Below, piece by piece: positions 35,644 through 41,711 of a stretch of DNA of 41,711 nucleotides. Each line of letters starts with the position of its first letter. Position 1 is the stretch's first letter. Origin of the DNA: an uncultured Verrucomicrobiota bacterium (GTDB lineage: Bacteria; Verrucomicrobiota; Verrucomicrobiia; Limisphaerales; UBA9464); the NCBI GenBank assembly GCA_903907995.1, contig CAIVQH010000028.1:1-41711 (forward strand), in the 5' to 3' direction. The translations under genes were made by a program, and so were the position numbers. The notes beneath the pieces are model-generated. The model did not search any database. It was not told the DNA's origin and was given only the letters and a program-made list of their open reading frames with translations.

Positions 35644-37310
35644 TCATTCGGGGTGCGCTCCGCTCGAGCCCGGATTGGCCAGGCCCAGGACGGCCTCCGC
35701 AGAGAGGGCCCGGTCGTAGAGCCGAACCTCATCAATCCGCCCGTGAAAGCAATCGACCCACTTTCGCCCCTGGGTGTTTGTGTTGCCGCCGATGATGATG
35801 GGGTTCTCGTCGGCGAACTGGAACGGCGTTCCATAGGCTGCGGACTTTACGGGCAGCCCGTTGACGTAAAGCCGGAAGGTCGCGTTGTCATAGGTTCCGA
35901 CGAGGTGGATCCATTCGCCGGCCGGCAGGTCCGCGTCGCCCCGGATGCTCTGATAATGCGCGCCGTCGGGATCGACCGAGAACAGCGCCCGGTTCTTCAC
36001 CACCGCCAGCCCGAAATATTCCGACGGCCCATCCTTCACCTCACGCGAGACGATCATGTTCCAGCTCGCATCCGCATCGCGACGTACCCAGGCCGAGACG
36101 GTGAGGCCGTCCTTGAAGTGATCGAGCGTGGCTGCGTGCGGCACTTCCACCAAGGCGTCCTGCCCGCATTCGATGCCCCCGGCGAATTTGCCTGGCACCC
36201 GGGACGCTCCGCGCAGCCGGCCGTCGTGGTGGCCGACTGAGCTGTCGAGCGCGTTGTCACCGGAACCCTCGTCAAACTTCCAATGGGCGACAGGACCTGC
36301 GGTTGACGGGCTGGCAGAAGTGGCAGCGGAAGCCGGCCCAATGCAGAACAGGTTTTTCTCCGTGCGGATAAAAAACTGGCCCTGAGAAAGGGCGGGCGAC
36401 GCCTGCACCTTTTCGCCGAGCGGATTCTTCGCCAGCACTTTGAACTCGGGACCGGCTTCGATGACGGTGGTCACGCCATCGTCGCCCACGAAGTAGATGC
36501 GTCCAGCCGCCGCCACCGGTGACGCCCCGAAGTTGCCGCCGACGCGTTCCTGCCAGACAATTTCGCCGGTCTCCGCCTTCATGCAGGTGGCCACGCCGCC
36601 GTCCGTGATCGCGAACAGATGCGGACGCACGTAAACCATCGAGGGCACCTTCGGCATGCCCTTTTTCTGCTCCCAGACGAGGTTCGTCTCCCCGAGGTCA
36701 CCGCTGCCGCCGAGCCTGAAGGCCTTGATCGTCTCCTTGCCGCCCCACCCGCCGGAAGTGAACACCAGGCCGTCACCCATCACGGCGGAGGGCACCTTGC
36801 CCTCGCCCGTCACCTGGCTGCTCCAGATCCGCTCGCCCGTCCTGAGATCGAAACCCTGCACGACGTCGCCCGCCTCGGTCACGACTTGCGCCCGGCCATC
36901 GTGTTCCCAGATGCACGGGGAGCCATGCGAGATGCGGGAAAGACCACGGCGGCCCTGCCAGCGTTCCCGTCCGGTCTTCGCGTCGAGCGCGATGAGACGG
37001 GCCCGGTCCCATGCCTGCTGCCAGCCCAGCTTTTTGTCCTCGCCCTCATTGCTGCCATCGCGGGCCATGATGAGCAGCCCGCCGTACAGGATCGGCGAGG
37101 AACCCAGTCCGTGCTCGCCGTAGAATTTGTAGTCCCGGTTTTCCCAGGCCGGCGAACCATCGCAGTTCAACGCCACAAAACTGCCGTCGTTGAAGGCCGC
37201 ATAGACCCGCTCGCCATCGGTCGCCGGGGTGGGCGTGGCATAGGTGTTGCGGGCCTGCTTGCGCCGCTGGACCTGTTTGAACACTTCCTTGTCCCACTTT
37301 CCATGGGGTG
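35644..37310 (-). pseudogene. 5'-truncated PQQ-propeller plus LamG protein
   Basis: Reading from about 37310, the frame gives a PQQ-like beta-propeller (YATPTPATDGERVYAAFNDG, TGRERWQGRRGL, VGGNFGASPVAAAGRIYFVGDDG). From about residue 385 a LamG/concanavalin-like domain follows (VAHWKFDEGSGDNALDSSVG, IHLVGTYDNATFRLYVNG, CFHGRIDEVRLYDRALSAE). The start is missing: no signal peptide or first propeller blade precedes WDKEVFKQ, and upstream the sequence changes to an unrelated element. An in-frame ATG at 37401 lies inside the neighbouring gene and yields an unrelated leader. The exact junction cannot be placed better than about 37280-37330. It lies 92 nt upstream of the apiose operon and is not clearly part of it. 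Confidence 0.7.
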
Positions 37311-37330
37311 CTTCGCGGTTTCCCCGATCT

Positions 37331-37375
37331 AGGCGCGTGAGTTCGCGCCTTTGCTTTCTCCAGCCAAAGAAAGCA
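37331..37375. repeat. Two adjacent hairpins at the island edge
   Basis: AGGCGCG/CGCGCCT (37331-37350, 6-nt loop) is followed at once by TGCTTTCT/AGAAAGCA (37352-37375, 8-nt loop). They lie just before the ATG at 37379. They may be a terminator pair or the end of a mobile cassette, since the truncated PQQ gene stops matching its family here. Confidence 0.6.
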
Positions 37376-37378
37376 CAA

Positions 37379-37930
37379 ATGAAAAAATCCCTAAAAATCA
37401 CCGCCCTGTCTGTCCTGTTGTCACTGGTTACACACGCCGAGGTGGTCTTTAAAAGCTACGGAGTCGATTATGACGCCCACCCTTTTAAGAACATTGATGA
37501 AAGCTCTCTGCGGGTGGCTGAATTGTTCGCCTGCCAACACCCTTTCCGAAAGGTCGGAACCAATGTGGTGAACCTGATTCCGATGTTTATCCATGTCGAA
37601 CACAGGATAGCCGGTTCCCGGCCCATGCCGGAATGGAAGCTCCTTCAAGGAAAAGTAATCCAGGCCAACGCTGGGGAAGGGATGCTTGTTCAGCTAGACC
37701 CGGAATCATCCACAGGCCACATCGTTTACATTCTCCGTAACAGCCAGCTCAACGTTTACACGGATGACCAGTCAATAGCCGTTTACGCACTTTCAAAGGG
37801 TATTCACCATTACACGTCCGTGAACGGTTCGGAAAAGACCGTCTCAAAATACGACCCCGGAGAAATCATCAACGGCGATCAATCACGGGCGCTTTTCCGC
37901 AGGTTCTCCGACGAAAAGATGTCGAATTAG
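37379..37930 (+). CDS. Secreted protein of unknown function
   Basis: The product is 183 residues. A Sec signal peptide is clear (MKKSLKITALSVLLSLVTHA). The mature part has beta-type segments (VVFKSYGVDYDAHPF, LLQGKVIQANAGEGMLVQL, GHIVYILRNSQLNVYTDD) and a small charged tail; I do not recognise the family. Its base composition is richer in A/T than its neighbours, and it is on the opposite strand to the truncated gene it abuts. Both points suggest acquisition. Its start follows a weak AAAGAAAG ribosome site within the second hairpin. Confidence 0.75.
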   Translation: MKKSLKITALSVLLSLVTHAEVVFKSYGVDYDAHPFKNIDESSLRVAELFACQHPFRKVGTNVVNLIPMFIHVEHRIAGSRPMPEWKLLQGKVIQANAGEGMLVQLDPESSTGHIVYILRNSQLNVYTDDQSIAVYALSKGIHHYTSVNGSEKTVSKYDPGEIINGDQSRALFRRFSDEKMSN

Positions 37931-37931
37931 C

Positions 37932-38060
37932 TCATTGCTTCCCGGTTCGCTTTTTAGTGGCTTCAGATTTTTTCTGCGGCTTCACTTGCAGAACAAGGCG
38001 CATGGCGGCATCGAATTTCAGCGGGACGATAAGTCCGCCCTTGGTGGTTTTGGATTTCAT
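37932..38060 (-). CDS. Small hypothetical protein, 42 residues
   Basis: The sequence opens MKSKTTKGGLIVPLKFDAAM and continues into a lysine-rich tail. The GGLIVPLKFDAAM..VLQVKP core resembles short hypothetical proteins I associate with Verrucomicrobia and related phyla, often in accessory DNA. An upstream in-frame ATG at 38129 would add 23 residues with no clear fold. It converges with the secreted protein, one base apart. The function is unknown. Confidence 0.5.
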   Translation of the reverse strand: MKSKTTKGGLIVPLKFDAAMRLVLQVKPQKKSEATKKRTGKQ

Positions 38061-38183
38061 GCGTTGTGAATAAATGTAGAAAATTTGATATTTATCTTGA
38101 AGAAGCAAATCAGCCGGGTAAATAAGCATTCGTCGTTAGCGATAACGGGGCTCTGAAAAGCCGGTTTTGATTGACAGTTTTAG

Positions 38184-38244
38184 ACTGCCGACTCCGCGTT
38201 TCCGTGAGGAACGCACCTTAACCAGGATTTCAGGAGTCGGCAGT
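38184..38244. repeat. 12-bp perfect stem with inner hairpin
   Basis: ACTGCCGACTCC (38184-38195) pairs perfectly with GGAGTCGGCAGT (38233-38244). Between them GCGTTTCC-GTGA-GGAACGC forms a second hairpin. The right side is followed by TTGCTTTTTAT, so on the plus strand it could act as a terminator, although the loop is long. It could instead be a small structured RNA. Confidence 0.75.
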
Positions 38245-38312
38245 TTGCTTTTTATGACTAGGAGATAAACAGCGCAGCAGTGACGCCGAAACTGTAGCGC
38301 GGAAAGAAGAGC

Positions 38313-38354
38313 GGGGCGATGTGGGATATTCGTGACAGAAGACCACATCGCCCC
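38313..38354. repeat. Second 12-bp perfect stem-loop
   Basis: GGGGCGATGTGG (38313-38324) pairs perfectly with CCACATCGCCCC (38343-38354) over an 18-nt loop. It lies 20 nt before the tRNA. No T-run follows on the plus strand. Its arms are unrelated in sequence to those of the stem at 38184-38244. Confidence 0.8.
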
Positions 38355-38374
38355 GAGAGGCATCAAACATTGAG

Positions 38375-38457
38375 GCCGGTGTGGCGAAACTGGTAAACGC
38401 AGCAGCCTTGGAAGCTGCTCCCTGACAGGATTGCGGGTTCGAATCCCGCCACCGGCA
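38375..38457 (+). tRNA. Class II tRNA with leucine-type body and UGG anticodon
   Basis: All parts of a tRNA can be placed by hand. The acceptor stem is GCCGGTG/CACCGGC, perfect 7 bp, with A as discriminator. The D arm is GCG/CGC with GGT in its loop. The anticodon stem is GCAGC/GCTGC with loop CTTGGAA, giving anticodon UGG (proline codons CCA/CCN). A 14-nt variable region contains the small stem CCT/AGG. The T arm is GCGGG-TTCGAAT-CCCGC. No CCA end is encoded. The long variable arm and the A discriminator are leucine-like; normal proline tRNAs have a short variable loop. Whether it is charged, and with what, is unknown. It lies in the accessory island. Confidence 0.85.
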
Positions 38458-38460
38458 CAG

Positions 38461-39527
38461 TTTGGAAAAGCCATTTGGAAAGTCAATCTTTCTTGGTTAT
38501 TGGCGCACGGTACGTTAGCCGCTTGCCTTCGGTCTTTTTCAGACCAGCAACGGTGCGTTCACCGTCATTTATTCCACGGTTGTTCCATCGGAAATCGAAT
38601 TCGGCCAGATACTTCGGGAGGTGTTTCTTGGAGACGTGGTGGAACGATCCCATAACCCCGCGCTTCAGCAGAGAGAATGAGCACTCGACGGTGTTGCTGT
38701 GCGCCACGAATCCGTTTTTCTCCTTCCGCGCATACTCGCCCGCACTGTGATTTACCGTGTAGTGCTTGCGTGATTTACGGGTTGCGGCCACGTAGGCCGA
38801 AGCAGTGTCAGTGACCAGTGTTGTGCCCTTGGCTGTATGCTCCAAAACAGCGGCCTTGAGGTTCTTTGCCGTTACGCGCTCCATGACCTGCGAGCGAATC
38901 CGCCCACCGCGTTCCACCAGTGCAACTACGGGCGTCTTGTTGCCCATGTAATGACGGCCTTTGCCCTTTACGCGACCACCAACGTAAGTTTCATCAGCCT
39001 CCACCACACCGGAGAGCTTGTCAGTGAATGGCGATTCGGTGAGTGCATGCCGAATCTTGTGCATCATCATCCATGCGGTGCGATAGCTCCCAAGGCCAAG
39101 GTGACGCTGCATCTGCAATGCGCTGATGCCTTTCTTCGCGCCGCATACCAGATACCACGCGACCAGCCACAGGTTCAGCGGGACGTGCGAGTCCTCAAAG
39201 ATTGTGCCAACCGTAACACGGAACTGCTTGCGGCATTCCGCGCACTGCCAGAGTCCGGCGCGTATTTTCTTCCCTGCATTGGCGACGATACGGCCAAGCC
39301 GTTCGCGGTTGCCATTTCCGCAGTGACAGCACACGGGGCCATCAGGCCACCGGATTGACTCCAAATAGGCCAGCGCCGTTTCTTCCGTGCCAAATCGGGC
39401 CATGATCTGCGGAAGCGTCAAATCTTCTGGCGTTGGCAAAAGCGCGTTGTTCATGGGCGAAGTCTGCCCAATGCCTCTGATTTGTCAAGTGCATATTCCC
39501 GTTTTGCAGGACAGCATTCTTTCCTCT
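38461..39527. mobile_element. IS1595-type insertion, limits uncertain
   Basis: The transposase gene fills most of this stretch. The right edge near 39527 is placed where the frame of a neighbouring gene abruptly stops matching its family. I could not find a matching terminal inverted repeat on the left, where only about 25 nt separate the transposase stop from the tRNA. The element may be partial, or the left side rearranged. Confidence 0.45.
38483..39454 (-). CDS. IS1595-family (ISXO2-like) transposase
   Basis: The product is 323 residues. An N-terminal zinc ribbon (CCHCGNGN then LWQCAECRKQF) leads to helical DNA-binding sequence (MQRHLGLGSYRTAWMMMHKIR). The catalytic domain follows, with acidic residues in VVEADETYVGG, LVTDTASAY and NTVECSFSLLKRGV. 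The C-terminal FDFRWNNR segment is typical of the family. The gene is intact at full length, so it may still be active if its ends are. Confidence 0.93.
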   Translation of the reverse strand: MNNALLPTPEDLTLPQIMARFGTEETALAYLESIRWPDGPVCCHCGNGNRERLGRIVANAGKKIRAGLWQCAECRKQFRVTVGTIFEDSHVPLNLWLVAWYLVCGAKKGISALQMQRHLGLGSYRTAWMMMHKIRHALTESPFTDKLSGVVEADETYVGGRVKGKGRHYMGNKTPVVALVERGGRIRSQVMERVTAKNLKAAVLEHTAKGTTLVTDTASAYVAATRKSRKHYTVNHSAGEYARKEKNGFVAHSNTVECSFSLLKRGVMGSFHHVSKKHLPKYLAEFDFRWNNRGINDGERTVAGLKKTEGKRLTYRAPITKKD

Positions 39528-39662
39528 GTTCCGGCGAAACACCTCGTCTGCAAAGGCAACGTCGTGCCCGTGCGGGAACAGCAGGCGAAACTCCGCATTG
39601 GTCGCGGCAAAGATGTCAAAAACACAGTTTTCGGCGCTGTCGATGACTTGGATATTTTTCAT
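39528..39662 (-). pseudogene. C-terminally truncated hypothetical gene at insertion edge
   Basis: The first 45 residues (MKNIQVIDSAENCVFDIFAA, then RLLFPHGHDVAFADEV) match my memory of a family of short hypothetical proteins with a KNIQVIDGA.NC.YDIFAA start. From about 39528 on, the frame reads into the IS1595 side and loses the match, so the gene was cut by the insertion. A strong GGGAGGT ribosome site lies 9 nt upstream of the ATG at 39662. The missing 3' part is not seen on the far side of the transposase. Confidence 0.65.
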
Positions 39663-39710
39663 AGGCTGCCACCTCCCTTGCGCCCCTTGCTGCTGATCAG
39701 GGGTCTCAGC

Positions 39711-39857
39711 TCACTTTGTCTCATCATGCCCGCACTCGGGACAAAACTGGTCGGCAGAGGAAACGCGGTGACCTTGCGGACACTTGCGCTCGCCGGGAAG
39801 CTGGGGGGTGTGAGTGCGAGAGTAAAGGATGGCAATGGCGGCAGCGTAGAAAACCAT
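39711..39857 (-). CDS. Small zinc-ribbon protein, 48 residues
   Basis: Translated by hand from the ATG at 39857, it begins with a hydrophobic stretch (MVFYAAAIAILYS). It ends in a zinc-ribbon-like pair, CPQGH and CPECGH, spaced as in small zinc-binding modules. An in-frame GTG at 39884 would add VSDAISGHW. The frame stays open for at least 40 more residues upstream but has no other clear start, so the gene may be longer or 5'-truncated. It lies 48 nt before the truncated hypothetical gene on the same strand. The function is unknown. Confidence 0.55.
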   Translation of the reverse strand: MVFYAAAIAILYSRTHTPQLPGERKCPQGHRVSSADQFCPECGHDETK

Positions 39858-40245
39858 CCAATGACCGGAAATCGCGTCGGACACTTTTCGCGTCGACGGT
39901 AGTTTGAACTCCAGACGGCTGGCGGCCCGCTGGGACTGAGCAGCCGGATGCGGTTGGTTTGGATTCGCGCAGCCCGATTGCGATTGACCATTTGGGCCTC
40001 GGTTGAAACGCTGGAATCAGTGATTCGGGGTTTGTTTGCCGGCTTTGGTTGAGGGCTGGCGGCAGATTGGACTTCACCGCCACTGACCCTGGCGGCCCGG
40101 GTTGCCCGCGACCAACGACTGTGCCTGCAGGCCCATTTCATCGCCATTGCTCCCAATGGCGAGGTTGCCCCGACCCTCCTCCCTTTCCCCATTCTTGCCG
40201 TCGGCCATCGTCTTCGTTGTTCCCCAGTAAAACCAGCTAGCACCT
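39858..40245. other. Intergenic stretch before LamG/Ig gene
   Basis: Apart from a possible 5' extension of the zinc-ribbon frame, no gene is supported here. The hairpin at 40141-40162 is listed separately. I see no good promoter or ribosome site before the ATG at 40246. Confidence 0.5.
40141..40162. repeat. 9-bp perfect hairpin
   Basis: TCGCCATTG pairs with CAATGGCGA over a CTCC loop, about 85 nt upstream of the LamG/Ig gene. It could be a leader hairpin or an operator. No T-run follows. Confidence 0.65.
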
Positions 40246-41598
40246 ATGAAGAATTCCCTGTGTCTCCTCCCGGCCTTCCGGTCGCCCGCCCTTTGGGCAG
40301 CGGCCCTGGCCCTGTTCGGATCGTCCGCGGCCCACGCGGACTATCCTGCGTTGATCAAGTCGTCCAATCCGGTCGCCTACTACCGGCTGGAAGAGGCCAC
40401 CGGTGCCTCGGTGGCGACGGATGCCACCGCCAATCTGCTCGATGCCGATATCAATTACCACATGGATGAAGCCTCGAACCCGGACTATCCGCAGCTTGGC
40501 CTGCCGGGCATCGACGTCAATTCGTACGCCTTCCAGAAGGCCAGCCCAAGTTTCGTCAACATCCCCTACAACGCGCTGCTGAACCCGACGCTGCCCGATG
40601 GGACGCACGGGGCGGCCTTCTCGGCCGAATGCTGGGTCCGGCCCACCACCCAGCCGTCGGATTATTCGGTGCCGCTGTCCATGTTCGGCAAATACGGCAC
40701 GGGCATTTACGGGAACGCCTCCGGCTGGAACTTTTACCAGACGGGCGGCCCGAACAGCAGCTGGAACTTCAACATGAAGAACGGCGCGTTCCTGACCTCC
40801 GGGGTGACCATCCAATTGCTGAGCTAGTATCACTTGGCGGCCACCTTTGATGGTACCAACGTGGTGTTCTACATCAATGGGGCGGCGGTCAACCAGGCGG
40901 GCGGCATCACCGGCTATCTGGCCAACCCGGGTGACTTCGGCCAGATCGGTGCCGGCGACAACACGGGGTTTCTGCCGTTCAGTGGCAACGTGGATGAAGT
41001 CGCCTTCTACACCAACGCGCTGTCGTCGGCCGACATCCTCGCGCACTACCAGCTCGGTACCAATTCCTTCCGCTCGCCGCCCACGCCCCCGAGCTTCGTC
41101 TCGCAGCCGGCGTCCCAGACCAATTACGCCGGCGTCACCACGACGCTGACGGTCGTGGTCGCGGGCACGCCGCCGCTCACCTACCAATGGTTGAAAGGCG
41201 GCAACCCCGTCCAGGATGCCACCAACAGCAGCTACTCCTTCGTCACCACCTACCCGCGCGATGATGGCGCCGCCTTTTCCGTCAAAGTGTCCAATTCGCT
41301 GGGCAGCACGAACAGTGATGTGGCCCTGATCGGTGTGCTCACCAACATTGATCTGGTCGGCCCGCCGCTTTCCATCACCCGCACGGTGGGCAGCCATGCG
41401 ACCTTCCGGGTCGGCGCCGGCGGAGCCGTTCCGCTGACCTACCAATGGTCCCGCAACGGCCTGCCCCTCGCCGGGGAAACCGGTGCTTCGCTCCACCTGG
41501 CCTCGGTCCAACTGTCGGATGACAGCGCCACTTACTCGGTGCTCCTGACCAATCCGTTCACCTCCACAAACCGGCTCCTGATGACTTTGTGTGGGTGA
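40246..41598 (+). pseudogene. LamG and Ig-like surface protein broken by an amber codon
   Basis: A signal peptide (ending AAHA-DY near residue 30) leads to a LamG domain (YPALIKSSNPVAYYRLEEAT, AAFSAECWVRP). The frame then meets TAG at 40825-40827 and continues in the same phase with YHLAATFDGTNVVFYINGAA, which completes the LamG fold. Two Ig-like domains follow (PPLTYQWLKGGNPVQ; PLTYQWSRNGLPLAGETG). The family usually has Trp before YHLAATFDG, so TGG to TAG is the simplest event. The frame stops at 41598 after MTLCG without the long repeats or sorting tail such proteins often carry, so the 3' end may be lost too. A TTG at 40834 could start a short second product, but I think that is unlikely to be natural. 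Confidence 0.75.
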
Positions 41599-41616
41599 GT
41601 TGGAGGGACTTCGACC

Positions 41617-41663
41617 GCCCGGCGGCGCGAGCTGGGGCTCGCAGCCCGCCGCCGGGCTCGTTT
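41617..41663. terminator. Large bipartite hairpin, likely bidirectional terminator
   Basis: GCCCGGCGGCG (41617-41627) pairs perfectly with CGCCGCCGGGC (41647-41657). An inner CGAGC/GCTCG stem (41628-41641) sits on top. TCGTTT follows on the plus strand. It lies 18 nt after the LamG/Ig frame and overlaps the end of the minus-strand gene at the window edge, as expected for a shared terminator between converging genes. Confidence 0.75.
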
Positions 41664-41711
41664 ATCCGGCGGGCTGGGCGATGGTGACGGCCGCCTCGGC
41701 CGGTGCTATCC
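41662..41711 (-). CDS. C-terminal end of a gene cut by the window edge
   Basis: The minus strand reads IAPAEAAVTIAQPAG then TAA at 41664-41662. Position beside a terminator-like hairpin supports a real stop codon. Too little is present for any family call. Confidence 0.35.
   Translation of the reverse strand, partial: IAPAEAAVTIAQPAG

Noticed and set aside
38130-38250. Integron attC site
   Set aside because: A palindrome CGTTAgcgaTAACG and a long stem are present, but the R and L core boxes (GTTRRRY with its partner) do not fit and no integrase gene is seen.
38136-38486. Minus-strand ORF of 116 codons containing GGGIRTRNPV
   Set aside because: It reads backwards through the tRNA; the GGGIRTRNPV sequence is the usual false peptide from the antisense of a tRNA 3' half.
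38461-39540. Terminal inverted repeats of the IS1595 element
   Set aside because: The right flank has a plausible end near TGCTGTCCTGCAAAACGGG, but I could not find a matching inverted copy on the left, so exact ends are not claimed.
39659-40243. Minus-strand ORF of 194 codons
   Set aside because: Low-complexity Arg/Pro/Ser sequence with no domain. Another frame in the same place gives a convincing zinc-ribbon protein.
1-41711. CRISPR array
   Set aside because: No set of regularly spaced repeats with unlike spacers was seen in either strand; the repeats found are pairs or hairpins only.

Overview
The window looks like a chromosomal segment of a high-GC bacterium, most plausibly a member of the Verrucomicrobiota. 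That is an inference from family content: LamG/PQQ-propeller and LamG/Ig surface proteins, a very dense one-strand sensory operon, an IS1595-type transposase, and weak or absent Shine-Dalgarno sites. Nearly everything between 1026 and 37310 is on the minus strand, so read that part from right to left.

Layout. (1) 1-926: a relic with a tandem 20-nt repeat, then one small secreted plus-strand protein with a clear rho-independent terminator. (2) 7526-1026 (minus): a four-gene sensory unit of TonB-dependent receptor, YfiR-like periplasmic protein, CHASE8/HAMP/PAS histidine kinase, and a receiver-kinase hybrid. (3) 20888-7807 (minus): a chemosensory operon with an MCP-like coiled-coil protein, a GAF/PAS hybrid kinase, two single receivers, CheA (no obvious P2, two CheW-type domains), CheW, a soluble four-PAS MCP, another receiver, CheB and CheR. 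No flagellar gene and no CheC, CheD, CheX or CheZ is seen. (4) 23955-21026 (minus): a NarL-type regulator and a partner-switching pair, namely a receiver-PP2C-HATPase fusion and a STAS protein. (5) 35551-24154 (minus): a tightly coupled catabolic operon that I read as D-apiose utilisation. It holds a PD40 propeller protein, apsD, apnO, oiaC, a sugar-binding lipoprotein, permease, ATPase, permease, apnL and an AraC-type regulator. Six of the junctions are ATGA overlaps. (6) about 37310-39900: an accessory island of different composition. It carries a truncated PQQ/LamG gene at its left edge, an unknown secreted protein, a 42-aa ORF, two long perfect stem-loops, a class II tRNA with an unexpected UGG anticodon, an IS1595-family transposase and a gene remnant beside it, and a 48-aa zinc-ribbon ORF. 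(7) 40246-41711: a LamG/Ig-like secreted protein gene broken by an amber codon, a strong hairpin, and the last codons of a minus-strand gene.

How they fit. The apiose genes give a complete route on paper: import by an RbsABC-type transporter, oxidation to the lactone (ApsD), opening (ApnL), oxidoisomerisation (ApnO) and decarboxylation to L-erythrulose (OiaC), probably under the AraC protein. D-apiose is a plant cell-wall sugar, which suits a polysaccharide-degrading lifestyle. The sensory genes appear to combine three output types (CheA phosphorelay, hybrid kinases, PP2C/STAS switching) without motility genes in view, which favours control of something other than flagella. Most exciting to me are the tRNA with a leucine-type body and proline anticodon, the MCP-like protein with a CheZ-like D-xxx-Q motif, the TonB/YfiR/CHASE8-kinase unit, and the PD40 protein leading the apiose operon.
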